Shown piece by piece: positions 1-5,080 of a stretch of DNA of 5,131 bases (its first letter is position 1; each line of letters opens with the position of its first letter). The translations under genes and the position numbers were made by a program. Below the pieces are notes generated by a model, which made no database searches, was not told the DNA's origin, and was given only the letters and a program-made list of their open reading frames with translations. This DNA is from an uncultured Lachnospiraceae bacterium (GTDB lineage: Bacteria > Bacillota > Clostridia > Lachnospirales > Lachnospiraceae), in NCBI GenBank assembly GCA_949346185.1, contig CASGVX010000168.1:1-5131 (forward strand), read 5' to 3'.

Positions 1-431
1 CCCCCATGCTCATGGCGGCCACGAACCTGCCTTACGTGGCTACGGTGGCAGAATCTAATCCCGCTGACTTTATCAAGAAAGCTGCCAAGGCCAAAGTATA
101 TGCCAGTGAAAGAGGAACTGCTTATATTAGGGCGCTGTCCGCCTGCCCTCTGAACTGGAACGACAAGCCTAATACGGAGAGGAAGGTGATTGGAGCCGGA
201 GTGGATAGTTGTTACTTTCCGCTCTTTGAGATAGAAAATGGAATCACCACATTGAACTACAATCCGGAAAAGACAGAGAAGAAGATTCCTGTGCTTGATT
301 TTTTGTCCATGATGGGGCGGACGAAGCATCTGGCGAAGGAGCAGTACCGGGAGGTGGTACAGGATATCCAAAGCGAGGTGGACAGAAGGTGGGAGCGGCT
401 GAAAGCCCGGGCAGAGCATCCCCTCTTGTAA
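1..431 (+). CDS. 2-oxoacid:ferredoxin oxidoreductase beta subunit, TPP-binding (PorB/VorB-like), 3' part only
   Basis: This is the C-terminal half of a thiamine-pyrophosphate-dependent 2-oxoacid:ferredoxin oxidoreductase beta subunit. The enzyme oxidatively decarboxylates pyruvate or a related 2-oxoacid to the acyl-CoA and reduces ferredoxin in the cytoplasm. The reading frame is already open at the left edge, so the Met codon at 6 is internal. About 140 residues remain of a family usually near 300, and the TPP-binding core and N-terminal cysteines lie outside. Visible family signatures, numbered from that Met, are NLPYVATVAESNPADFIKKA (residues 7-26), SACPLNW (45-51), the FPLFEIENG strand (72-80) and the MMGRTKHL segment (about 102-109). 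The last is followed by a charged helix containing VDRRWERL. The cysteine in SACP is probably an iron-sulfur ligand, by analogy with PorB. Pyruvate cannot be told from branched-chain oxoacids as substrate. The gene converges on the SGNH gene 51 nt away. Confidence 0.88.
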   Translation, partial: PMLMAATNLPYVATVAESNPADFIKKAAKAKVYASERGTAYIRALSACPLNWNDKPNTERKVIGAGVDSCYFPLFEIENGITTLNYNPEKTEKKIPVLDFLSMMGRTKHLAKEQYREVVQDIQSEVDRRWERLKARAEHPLL

Positions 432-482
432 TATCTGCTTTAACCATGTTCTTCTCCTTGGCTGTGAACGGTGACAATGTTT

Positions 483-1262
483 CTAGTAATCGCTGGAAAT
501 AGCGACTTTTTTCTGGATGTATCGGGCAAAGCCTTCCTGTCCTTTGAGATTCAGGTGGGTTCCGTCCTGATAGAACCAGCTTGGGTGCTTTTTTCCCTCC
601 TCGGCCCAGGGGATCAGATGGACATTGCTGTTTTTCTTCACCAGATTATGAATGGTACGGTTCACTTCTTTCTGAATGTCCAGTTTTTTCCCATAGGCAT
701 CAATCCAGTAGATGGTTCTGTTTGAACCCAGATAGTCAATGAGCTCTTGCCCCGTGGCAGAGTTGAAGGTTCCATTTGTGCCTAGGGAGATGAGGACGAT
801 ATTCCCCAGCCTCCCCTTTTTATCCAATTTCTTGGCGATATCCAGGCCGTGGCGTACTTGTCGGGATACTTTGGCATCAATGGCCGCATGGGGATATAAT
901 TTCTTGAAGGAGGGGGCGGCGCCGAGGAAGACGGAATCGCCAATGACAGTAATCTGTTCCTTCGTGTTTTTCTTTTTGGCGGGGGCTTCTGTAGAGACAG
1001 GAGCTCCCGTGCTTTTTTCTCTGGGAGTATCTCCTGCATGTGCTTCCGTGACGGGGGAGGGATTTGCCTGCTGCAATGATTCCCGGCTTTCCTCCTCTTC
1101 CAAAGCCTTCTGGTTTTGCTTCAACGCCTGCTCGAGTTCCTTCTGGTCTGATTTTGGCGCAGTGAGTATCCCATATCCTCCGACGATGGTGCAGAAGAGG
1201 ACGACTGCGATGCTTACGGCCCATTTTATTTTTGTGATAGTTGTCTTGTCTGATTTCTTCAT
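483..1262 (-). CDS. membrane-anchored SGNH hydrolase/O-acetyltransferase, OatA C-terminal-half homologue
   Basis: This 259-aa protein resembles the extracellular catalytic half of OatA-type O-acetyltransferases, which move acetyl groups onto peptidoglycan or other surface glycans. A short basic N-terminus is followed by one membrane helix (about residues 14-34). A charged, probably coiled stretch (about 38-66) and a Pro/Ser/Thr/Ala-rich linker (about 67-100) lead to the SGNH domain (about 103-255). Catalytic blocks are intact: GDS at 108-110 with the nucleophile Ser110, GTN at 161-163, and DGTH at 233-236 supplying Asp233 and His236. The helix-linker-SGNH order matches what follows the AT3 domain in fused OatA, placing the domain outside the cytoplasmic membrane. 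The start is supported by GAGG five to six bases upstream. It lies 39 nt after the AT3 gene on the same strand and surely in its operon. An esterase role or an acceptor other than peptidoglycan remains possible. Confidence 0.87.
   Translation of the reverse strand: MKKSDKTTITKIKWAVSIAVVLFCTIVGGYGILTAPKSDQKELEQALKQNQKALEEEESRESLQQANPSPVTEAHAGDTPREKSTGAPVSTEAPAKKKNTKEQITVIGDSVFLGAAPSFKKLYPHAAIDAKVSRQVRHGLDIAKKLDKKGRLGNIVLISLGTNGTFNSATGQELIDYLGSNRTIYWIDAYGKKLDIQKEVNRTIHNLVKKNSNVHLIPWAEEGKKHPSWFYQDGTHLNLKGQEGFARYIQKKVAISSDY
490..512 (+). terminator. weak intrinsic terminator candidate for the oxidoreductase gene
   Basis: A 5-bp stem (TCGCT 490-494 pairing with AGCGA 501-505) encloses a 6-nt loop. 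After one C it is followed by six T residues at 507-512. It lies 59 nt past the stop of the oxidoreductase gene and inside the last codons of the opposing SGNH gene. The stem is short, so termination would be inefficient. I see no better terminator in the 51-nt gap 432-482. Confidence 0.3.
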
Positions 1263-1301
1263 AAATTACCTCATTTCCGCAAGTTGAATGTCATTCGCTC
1301 T

Positions 1302-2288
1302 TTAAAATATCATTGCCAGACTGAGTACCATGATGGGATAGTGCCACAGATAGATGCCGTAGCTCTTCTTTCCCAGCAGGGATAGCAGAGGGCTGCCAGG
1401 CAGCAGTTCCCTGGCACATCGCTGGTTTTCTATGAGTTGTATCATACCTGCATAGAATAGGCTGATGAAGAACATGCCTCCCTGATACAGGAAGGGGAGA
1501 TGCCCATCTATGGTTAGGAATAATACGCATAGAATCAATACGAATATGCTGAAAAAGGGAAGGGGAGCCCCATCCCGCCTAGGAAGGCGCAAGGAGGGAT
1601 ACGCCTGCCTCGCAGCCCCTAGGAATATGCCCAAGAGTATGGGGAATGCCATGGTGTCCGTTCCGTAGTATACCCGGGAGGGGTCGTTGCCGGGCACGTA
1701 GAGAAAAACCATTCTGCCGGCAGACAGCAGGGCGAGGAGGAGGAAGGCGAAGCACATCTTCTTGCTCCCCGCCAATTGGCAGCCTTTTTTATACAGCAGG
1801 AAGAGAAAGGGCCATAGCAGGTAGCATTGTATTTCTACTGCCAGGAACCACAGGTGGGTGAAGGGGGAGGCGGCGGCCATTTTCGAGAAGTAGGAGGCAT
1901 TCTGCTGAATCTGCCACCAGTTGTCATATCCTAGGAAGATGCTGCAGATTTCCTGGCGGATGCCGAACAGATAGCTGCTCTGGGTGAGGGTGAGGTAGCA
2001 GCATATGGCCATCACCATCACGAAGAGAGGGGGCAGGATTTTTCGGATGCGCTTCCTATAATAACTGCCCACATGGAATGTCCCTTTTTTCCATGCCTGA
2101 TTGCTGGTGACGAACATCAGGTAGCCGGAAAGAACAAAGAATAGGGGAACGCCGAGAAAGCCTCCCGGAAGCAGGGAGGGGAACAGGTGGTATAGGACGA
2201 TTCCCGTGATGCCGATGCCCCGCAGGGCATCTAAGCCTTTTCTGGACTGTGTTTTTCTCTGATTGGAATGATTGGTTTTATTGTTCAT
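1302..2288 (-). CDS. acyltransferase-3 (AT3) family membrane protein, OatA N-terminal-half homologue, lacking the usual last helix
   Basis: This 328-aa multi-helix membrane protein of the acyltransferase-3 family would carry acetyl groups from a cytoplasmic donor across the membrane for transfer to a surface glycan. Family motifs appear in order: Arg23 and His34 (R-x10-H) in the first helix, FLGVPLFFVLSGYLM (44-58), the basic RKRIRK loop (78-83), HLWFLAVEIQCYLLWP (145-160, Glu152 and Gln154), YYGTDTMAFPILLG (207-220) and KKSYGIYLWHYPI (307-319). The protein ends nine residues after that last motif. OatA-type domains continue for some 40 residues with another helix ending in an SYxxIExPxR-like signature, and this is absent. 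Two usually conserved residues also differ: Pro48 where Asp is common, and Met213 where Arg is common. AAGGAG seven bases before the ATG supports the start. The SGNH partner follows, so the two proteins probably act together. Confidence 0.9.
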   Translation of the reverse strand: MNNKTNHSNQRKTQSRKGLDALRGIGITGIVLYHLFPSLLPGGFLGVPLFFVLSGYLMFVTSNQAWKKGTFHVGSYYRKRIRKILPPLFVMVMAICCYLTLTQSSYLFGIRQEICSIFLGYDNWWQIQQNASYFSKMAAASPFTHLWFLAVEIQCYLLWPFLFLLYKKGCQLAGSKKMCFAFLLLALLSAGRMVFLYVPGNDPSRVYYGTDTMAFPILLGIFLGAARQAYPSLRLPRRDGAPLPFFSIFVLILCVLFLTIDGHLPFLYQGGMFFISLFYAGMIQLIENQRCARELLPGSPLLSLLGKKSYGIYLWHYPIMVLSLAMIF

Positions 2289-2328
2289 AGCGGAACTCCT
2301 TCTTTCGTTTATTTTCTGATGATTTACT

Positions 2329-2372
2329 ATGTAAACCGATTATAATTGTTCTGGTCTATGATGTCAACCGAT
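2329..2372. repeat. 12-bp direct repeat pair overlapping the AT3 promoter (possible operators)
   Basis: Two copies of a 12-bp sequence, 11 of 12 identical, lie at 2361-2372 and 2329-2340. On the minus strand they read ATCGGTTGACAT and ATCGGTTTACAT. They are 32 bp apart start to start, about three helical turns. The first contains the -35 hexamer and the second runs from the end of the -10 hexamer over the likely transcription start. That placement suits a repressor acting on the same face of the DNA, but binding is an inference. Part of the match could come from the -35 hexamer itself. Confidence 0.45.
2339..2367 (-). promoter_or_regulatory. consensus sigma-A/sigma-70 promoter of the AT3-SGNH operon
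   Basis: Read on the minus strand, TTGACA (2367-2362) is separated by exactly 17 nt from TATAAT (2344-2339). Both hexamers match the housekeeping consensus perfectly and the spacing is optimal. Transcription would start near 2332, giving a leader of about 44 nt that contains the AAGGAG ribosome-binding site of the AT3 gene. No other gene lies between, so this promoter most likely drives both acyltransferase genes. So strong a core promoter usually implies high expression or control by a repressor, which fits the repeat that overlaps both hexamers. Confidence 0.85.
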
Positions 2373-2383
2373 AGATTTTAATA

Positions 2384-2418
2384 TTCTGTTACAATTTATT
2401 TAAACTTCTGTTACTATT
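2384..2418. repeat. 13-bp direct repeat pair spaced 22 bp, upstream of the AT3 promoter
   Basis: TTCTGTTACAATT (2384-2396) and TTCTGTTACTATT (2406-2418) match at 12 of 13 positions and are spaced 22 bp start to start, two helical turns. They are centred roughly 58 and 80 bp upstream of the predicted start of the AT3 transcript. This is where a tandem-binding activator, such as an OmpR/PhoP-class response regulator, often sits. The second copy runs into the inverted repeat beginning at 2415. No regulator gene is present in the window. Confidence 0.4.
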
Positions 2419-2486
2419 ACTTCCGAAGTTAAATATCGCAAGATTTTGCAAAGATAAAATTGCGATATTTAACCGCCGAAGTAATA
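2415..2486. repeat. 72-nt imperfect inverted repeat in the divergent intergenic region
   Basis: The arms 2415-2440 and 2461-2486 are complementary at 23 of 26 positions. The mismatches cluster at 2424-2427 against 2474-2477. The central 20 nt can extend the stem by an A-T pair and a TTTT/AAAA helix (2444-2447 with 2456-2459) after a 2-nt bulge, leaving an 8-nt loop. Neither end is followed by a T run on either strand, so an intrinsic terminator is unlikely. Alternatives are a large operator, a small fold-back or MITE-like element, or a stem in an unannotated transcript. The element sits between the two divergent promoters, about 45 bp upstream of the AT3 -35 hexamer. Confidence 0.75.
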
Positions 2487-2591
2487 TTCCTTATCATTGC
2501 AATTTCTAAATAGAGGGGAAGTCTCTGCGTATTCAGCACGGAATCACGCATTTTGCATAAATCATGAAAATCATTGTCGCATATCTTATGA

Positions 2592-2620
2592 TTGCAATGA
2601 ATAGGGCGAGAAGGTATAAT
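2592..2620 (+). promoter_or_regulatory. candidate promoter for the ECF S component-kinase operon
   Basis: TTGCAA (2592-2597, four of six consensus bases) lies 17 nt upstream of a perfect TATAAT (2615-2620). Transcription would start near 2627 and leave about 170 nt of leader before the S-component ATG at 2797. It is the best plus-strand promoter I see in the intergenic region. A weaker arrangement (TTGCGA at 2460 with TAATAT at 2482) lies inside the inverted repeat. Confidence 0.55.
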
Positions 2621-2626
2621 GTTTCT

Positions 2627-2796
2627 GTAGTGGCCAGGCGCTTTCTAAGTGGCTTGGGCGAGGGGAATTGCTGCCGGCAGCTCTGTGTGATAGAATGGAT
2701 GCCGAAGGAATTGGCTGACAAGTTGTGGGGCGGTCTGGGGGGAGGATTTAGGAGACAGTTTCTAACGCTGTCTTTTGTCATGAGGAGGATATTACT
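2627..2796 (+). other. long G-rich 5' leader of the ECF operon, no recognised aptamer
   Basis: About 170 nt separate the predicted transcription start from the S-component ATG. The stretch contains a perfect 12-bp palindrome, GCTGCCGGCAGC (2670-2681), and a G-rich segment with runs at 2727-2730, 2732-2733, 2737-2742, 2744-2745 and 2751-2752. It closes with a small hairpin and the ribosome-binding site GAGGAGG (2782-2788), 8 nt from the start codon. Vitamin S components often have riboswitch leaders, so I compared it by eye with remembered TPP, FMN, cobalamin, THF, preQ1, purine, glycine and T-box core motifs and found no convincing match. An unknown regulatory leader is possible. A spurious open frame crosses it and does not look like a protein. 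Confidence 0.4.
2751..2775 (+). promoter_or_regulatory. small hairpin before the S-component ribosome-binding site (possible attenuator)
   Basis: AGACAG (2753-2758) pairs with CTGTCT (2768-2773), extendable by two G-U pairs at the base, around a 9-nt loop. A short T run (2773-2776) follows, and the ribosome-binding site begins 6 nt later at 2782. The position suits a terminator or anti-terminator switch, but both the stem and the T run are modest. Confidence 0.3.
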
Positions 2797-3369
2797 ATGG
2801 AAACAAGAAGGAATGTATTTCATTTGACGCTGGCGGCGATGTTTCTGGCAATCGGCATGGTGCTGCCATTTTTCACGGGGCAGATTCCCCAGATTGGAAA
2901 TATGCTTTTGCCTATGCATATTCCCGTGCTTTTGTGCGGCTTGCTCTGCGGCTGGCAATATGGCCTCGGGGTAGGGCTTGTGCTGCCGCTTTTGCGCTAT
3001 GCCATTTTTGGGATGCCGGTGCTTTTTCCCACGGGCATCGCCATGGCATTTGAACTTGCCACCTATGGGCTGGTGATCGGCTTCGTCTATTCCCGCTCCC
3101 GCTGGCAGTGCGTCATCTCCCTGTACCGCAGCATGATTGCCGCCATGGTATCGGGGCGCATGGTGTGGGCGGCGGTTCAAATCGTGCTGCTGGGTTTAGG
3201 AGACAGTGGATTTACTTGGCAGATGTTCTTGGCGGGGGCTTTCCTGAATGCCATTCCCGGCATTGTACTGCAGCTGATTCTGATTCCCGCAGTTATGATT
3301 GCGCTGAACCGTACTGGATTGGTGCAGTTTGGACGGCGGGCAGCAGAAAAGCAGAAAGTGGCGGAGTAG
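2797..3369 (+). CDS. ECF transporter S component, vitamin-type, substrate unknown
   Basis: This 190-aa, very hydrophobic protein is the substrate-binding S component of an energy-coupling-factor importer, which captures a vitamin-like solute in the cytoplasmic membrane. About six membrane helices are visible (roughly 8-26, 33-52, 54-70, 76-98, 108-134 and 143-170). Helix 1 carries A-x-x-x-A at Ala14-Ala18, the motif S components use to dock on the EcfT scaffold. Other landmarks are FFTGQIPQIGNMLLPMHIPV (25-44), FGMPVLFPTGIAMAFELATYG (71-91) and FLNAIPGIVLQL (149-160), typical of a widespread clostridial S-component family. No EcfA or EcfT gene is nearby, as expected for group II systems that share one energising module. 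GAGGAGG 8 nt upstream fixes the start. The kinase begins 3 nt after the stop, so the two are cotranscribed. A pantothenate-type substrate is one guess that the sequence does not prove. Confidence 0.9.
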   Translation: METRRNVFHLTLAAMFLAIGMVLPFFTGQIPQIGNMLLPMHIPVLLCGLLCGWQYGLGVGLVLPLLRYAIFGMPVLFPTGIAMAFELATYGLVIGFVYSRSRWQCVISLYRSMIAAMVSGRMVWAAVQIVLLGLGDSGFTWQMFLAGAFLNAIPGIVLQLILIPAVMIALNRTGLVQFGRRAAEKQKVAE

Positions 3370-3372
3370 TTT

Positions 3373-3939
3373 ATGAGAGATGAAGTATGTGAGATTGCGC
3401 ATCGGATTCGAGACTGTAGCGAGGAGCGGGTGCTTGTGGCCATTGACGGCAGATGCGGCGCGGGAAAGACAACGCTTGCGGAAGAACTGGGACGGGAGAT
3501 GAATTGCCCTGTGGTCCATATGGACGATTTTTTCCTGCGCCCGGAGCAGCGCACCGAGGAGCGGTTTCGTGAGCCGGGGGGCAATGTAGATTATGAGCGG
3601 GTCAGGGAGGAGGTTTTACTTCCCATGGCTCAAGGGCGTTCAGCGATATACCGCCCTTTTGACTGTGGCAGAATGGAACTGTCTGACCCGATTCATGTGG
3701 AACCGGGGGCAGTGGTGGTGATGGAGGGCTCTTACAGCTGCCATCCTGCCCTGTGGGATTTTTATGGACTTCGGGTTTTTTTGGATATCCAGCCGGAGGA
3801 GCAAATGAAGAGAATTATCCGCCGCAATGGCAGAGAGGCGGTCTCGGCATTCCGGGAGCGTTGGATTCCATTGGAGGAGCGTTATTTTGCCGCCTATCAG
3901 ATACGGGAGCGATGCGATCTGGCAATCCTTGCCGGCTAA
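3373..3939 (+). CDS. uridine-kinase-like P-loop kinase
   Basis: This 188-aa soluble protein belongs to the uridine kinase/phosphoribulokinase-type P-loop kinases, which phosphorylate a small hydroxylated substrate such as a nucleoside or vitamin. Walker A is GRCGAGKTT (26-34, Lys32). HMDDFF (49-54) gives the acidic pair Asp51-Asp52 typical of the catalytic and metal site. NVDYERV (71-77), YRPFDCGR (93-100) and VVVMEGSYS (114-122) match the substrate-site and Walker-B-like regions. RIIRRNGRE (147-155) with the following arginines forms the expected lid. It is slightly shorter than typical uridine kinases (about 200-210 aa). The start lies 3 nt after the S-component stop, with GGCGGAG upstream overlapping the end of that gene. 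Pairing with a transporter suggests phosphorylation of the imported compound, but the substrate is unknown. The stop overlaps the end of the convergent sulfotransferase gene by 4 nt. Confidence 0.82.
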   Translation: MRDEVCEIAHRIRDCSEERVLVAIDGRCGAGKTTLAEELGREMNCPVVHMDDFFLRPEQRTEERFREPGGNVDYERVREEVLLPMAQGRSAIYRPFDCGRMELSDPIHVEPGAVVVMEGSYSCHPALWDFYGLRVFLDIQPEEQMKRIIRRNGREAVSAFRERWIPLEERYFAAYQIRERCDLAILAG

Positions 3940-5039
3940 TTTCCACGTATTTTGTGGTAAATCCATTTTAACTTGCCTCGCAGCGTCTTGCCCTCCAGCT
4001 GCTTTTTCAGTTCTTTGATTTCCTGCTCCTGCATGGCGATGACCTCGCCGCAGATATCGGCCATATCCTGCAGGGTAAAGTTATTCCCGGCCTCATTCAT
4101 TTCAGGGTTTTCGTAAAATAATACTCCGTTTTCCCTCTCCAGAAACTCCTTGGCAATTGATTCGTTTCCGCTGGCATATTGCAGGGCGCATTGCTCCCGC
4201 TCCTCCTTAGAGAAATAATTTACCGCTCTATCAAGGGAGTTCCCTTTGCAGGATTCCTGTATCGCAAGAAGACGCTTTACGCTGAAATTCTGCTTCGTGC
4301 GAAAGGCCGGATTCCGGTTCAGCAGACGTTTCGCCTCAAGATAGATGCCACGCAGGCTGGTATTTTGGAGAATGTCGCTGTCCTTGCATTCCTCGGATAA
4401 TGCAATATCGAAGATATGTAGGAAATCGGACAGGATGGTCTTTTCCGCTCCCTGGTACTGCTCTTTTTCATAACAGCGCACGATAATATTTTCCCTGCCT
4501 AGGGCGGCGGCGAATACTTGGATTCTTTTTTGGTAATCCAGTTGGAAATAACGGTATTTTTCCTGCTGGATGTACTGGGAGAAGGTCAGCTGCATGCCCT
4601 CTTTTACCTGCTGGGCCCAGTATGACTGGATTACCTGCTCCTGCCGGCGGAGATAGACGATGGCCTTTACTGCCACGCCAGACTTTGCCATGCGATTCCG
4701 TATGTCCTGCAGGCGCATTTCGTCTATTTCCTTCTCGTTCCACAAGTGTTCGTCTGAAATCACTACCCGATCCTGCTTGTCAAAGAGCTTTTCCAGTTTT
4801 TTGAAGCCGGCTTCCCGCTCCCTAGCCTCCTCTTGGAATAATCTGTTTTTCTGTGCGTCGTAGATTTTATGGGACAGAAAATGCGCATTGCGGTTCTGTC
4901 CAATTCCTGGAAACCGAAATCCCAAGTCCGGGTAGCATAAGCCATGCTGTAGTAAAAAGTCATCATTCTTGCGACAGAAATACTGAATTGTGGATGTGCC
5001 TGTCTTGGGCGTGCCTATATGCAAATATAGTGTTTTCAT
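3936..5039 (-). CDS. sulfotransferase-family-like protein with C-terminal coiled coil
   Basis: This 367-aa cytoplasmic protein resembles PAPS-dependent sulfotransferases, which would sulfate a sugar or glycan precursor. The N-terminal LYLHIGTPKTGTSTIQ (4-19) is the 5'-phosphosulfate-binding loop with Lys12 and TGTS. VVISDEHLW (92-100) follows the second strand. AIVYLRRQEQVIQSYW (126-141) is the 3'-phosphate-binding segment with Arg131/Arg132 and Ser139. QNTSLR (225-230) matches the NxS signature often seen later in bacterial members. The C-terminus has a probable coiled coil (about 333-350) and a basic tail (351-367), perhaps for oligomerisation or membrane association. AGGAGA five to six bases upstream supports this ATG. 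The frame stays open upstream to the window edge, but that extension has no ATG and precedes a motif that belongs at the N-terminus. Sulfotransferase folds can diverge, so the chemistry is unproven. A surface polysaccharide locus extending to the right is likely. Confidence 0.75.
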   Translation of the reverse strand: MKTLYLHIGTPKTGTSTIQYFCRKNDDFLLQHGLCYPDLGFRFPGIGQNRNAHFLSHKIYDAQKNRLFQEEAREREAGFKKLEKLFDKQDRVVISDEHLWNEKEIDEMRLQDIRNRMAKSGVAVKAIVYLRRQEQVIQSYWAQQVKEGMQLTFSQYIQQEKYRYFQLDYQKRIQVFAAALGRENIIVRCYEKEQYQGAEKTILSDFLHIFDIALSEECKDSDILQNTSLRGIYLEAKRLLNRNPAFRTKQNFSVKRLLAIQESCKGNSLDRAVNYFSKEEREQCALQYASGNESIAKEFLERENGVLFYENPEMNEAGNNFTLQDMADICGEVIAMQEQEIKELKKQLEGKTLRGKLKWIYHKIRGN

Positions 5040-5080
5040 TGCTGTCTCCTGTTCTCTGTGTATAGAAAAGAACCGGAATC

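Noticed and set aside
739..1287. A 182-codon open frame on the plus strand opposite the SGNH gene
   Set aside because: The minus-strand SGNH protein has intact catalytic blocks and a ribosome-binding site. The plus-strand frame is Ser/Phe-rich shadow translation without recognisable motifs.
1263..1301. Frameshift or single-stop explanation for the split between the AT3 and SGNH genes
   Set aside because: The gap has two in-frame stops, encodes no missing AT3 helix in any frame, and contains a proper ribosome-binding site for the SGNH gene. Two real genes fit better.
2415..2486. Bidirectional intrinsic terminator
   Set aside because: The genes on either side diverge, so no transcript ends here, and neither end of the stem has a T run.
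2494..2600. Inverted copies of TCATTGCAAT at 2494-2503 and 2591-2600
   Set aside because: The core ATTGCAAT is a palindrome in an AT-rich region, and the 87-nt gap between copies gives no clear regulatory geometry. Chance is likely, although the second copy touches the candidate -35 hexamer.
2564..2827. An 87-codon open frame on the plus strand upstream of and overlapping the S-component start
   Set aside because: It has no good ribosome-binding site, an odd Arg/Gly/Cys/Trp-rich composition and no family resemblance, and it overlaps the well-supported S-component start. It reads as leader sequence.
2533..3180. A 215-codon open frame on the minus strand across the leader and S-component gene
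   Set aside because: It is the His/Gln/Pro-rich antisense of a clear S component and shows no domain signature.
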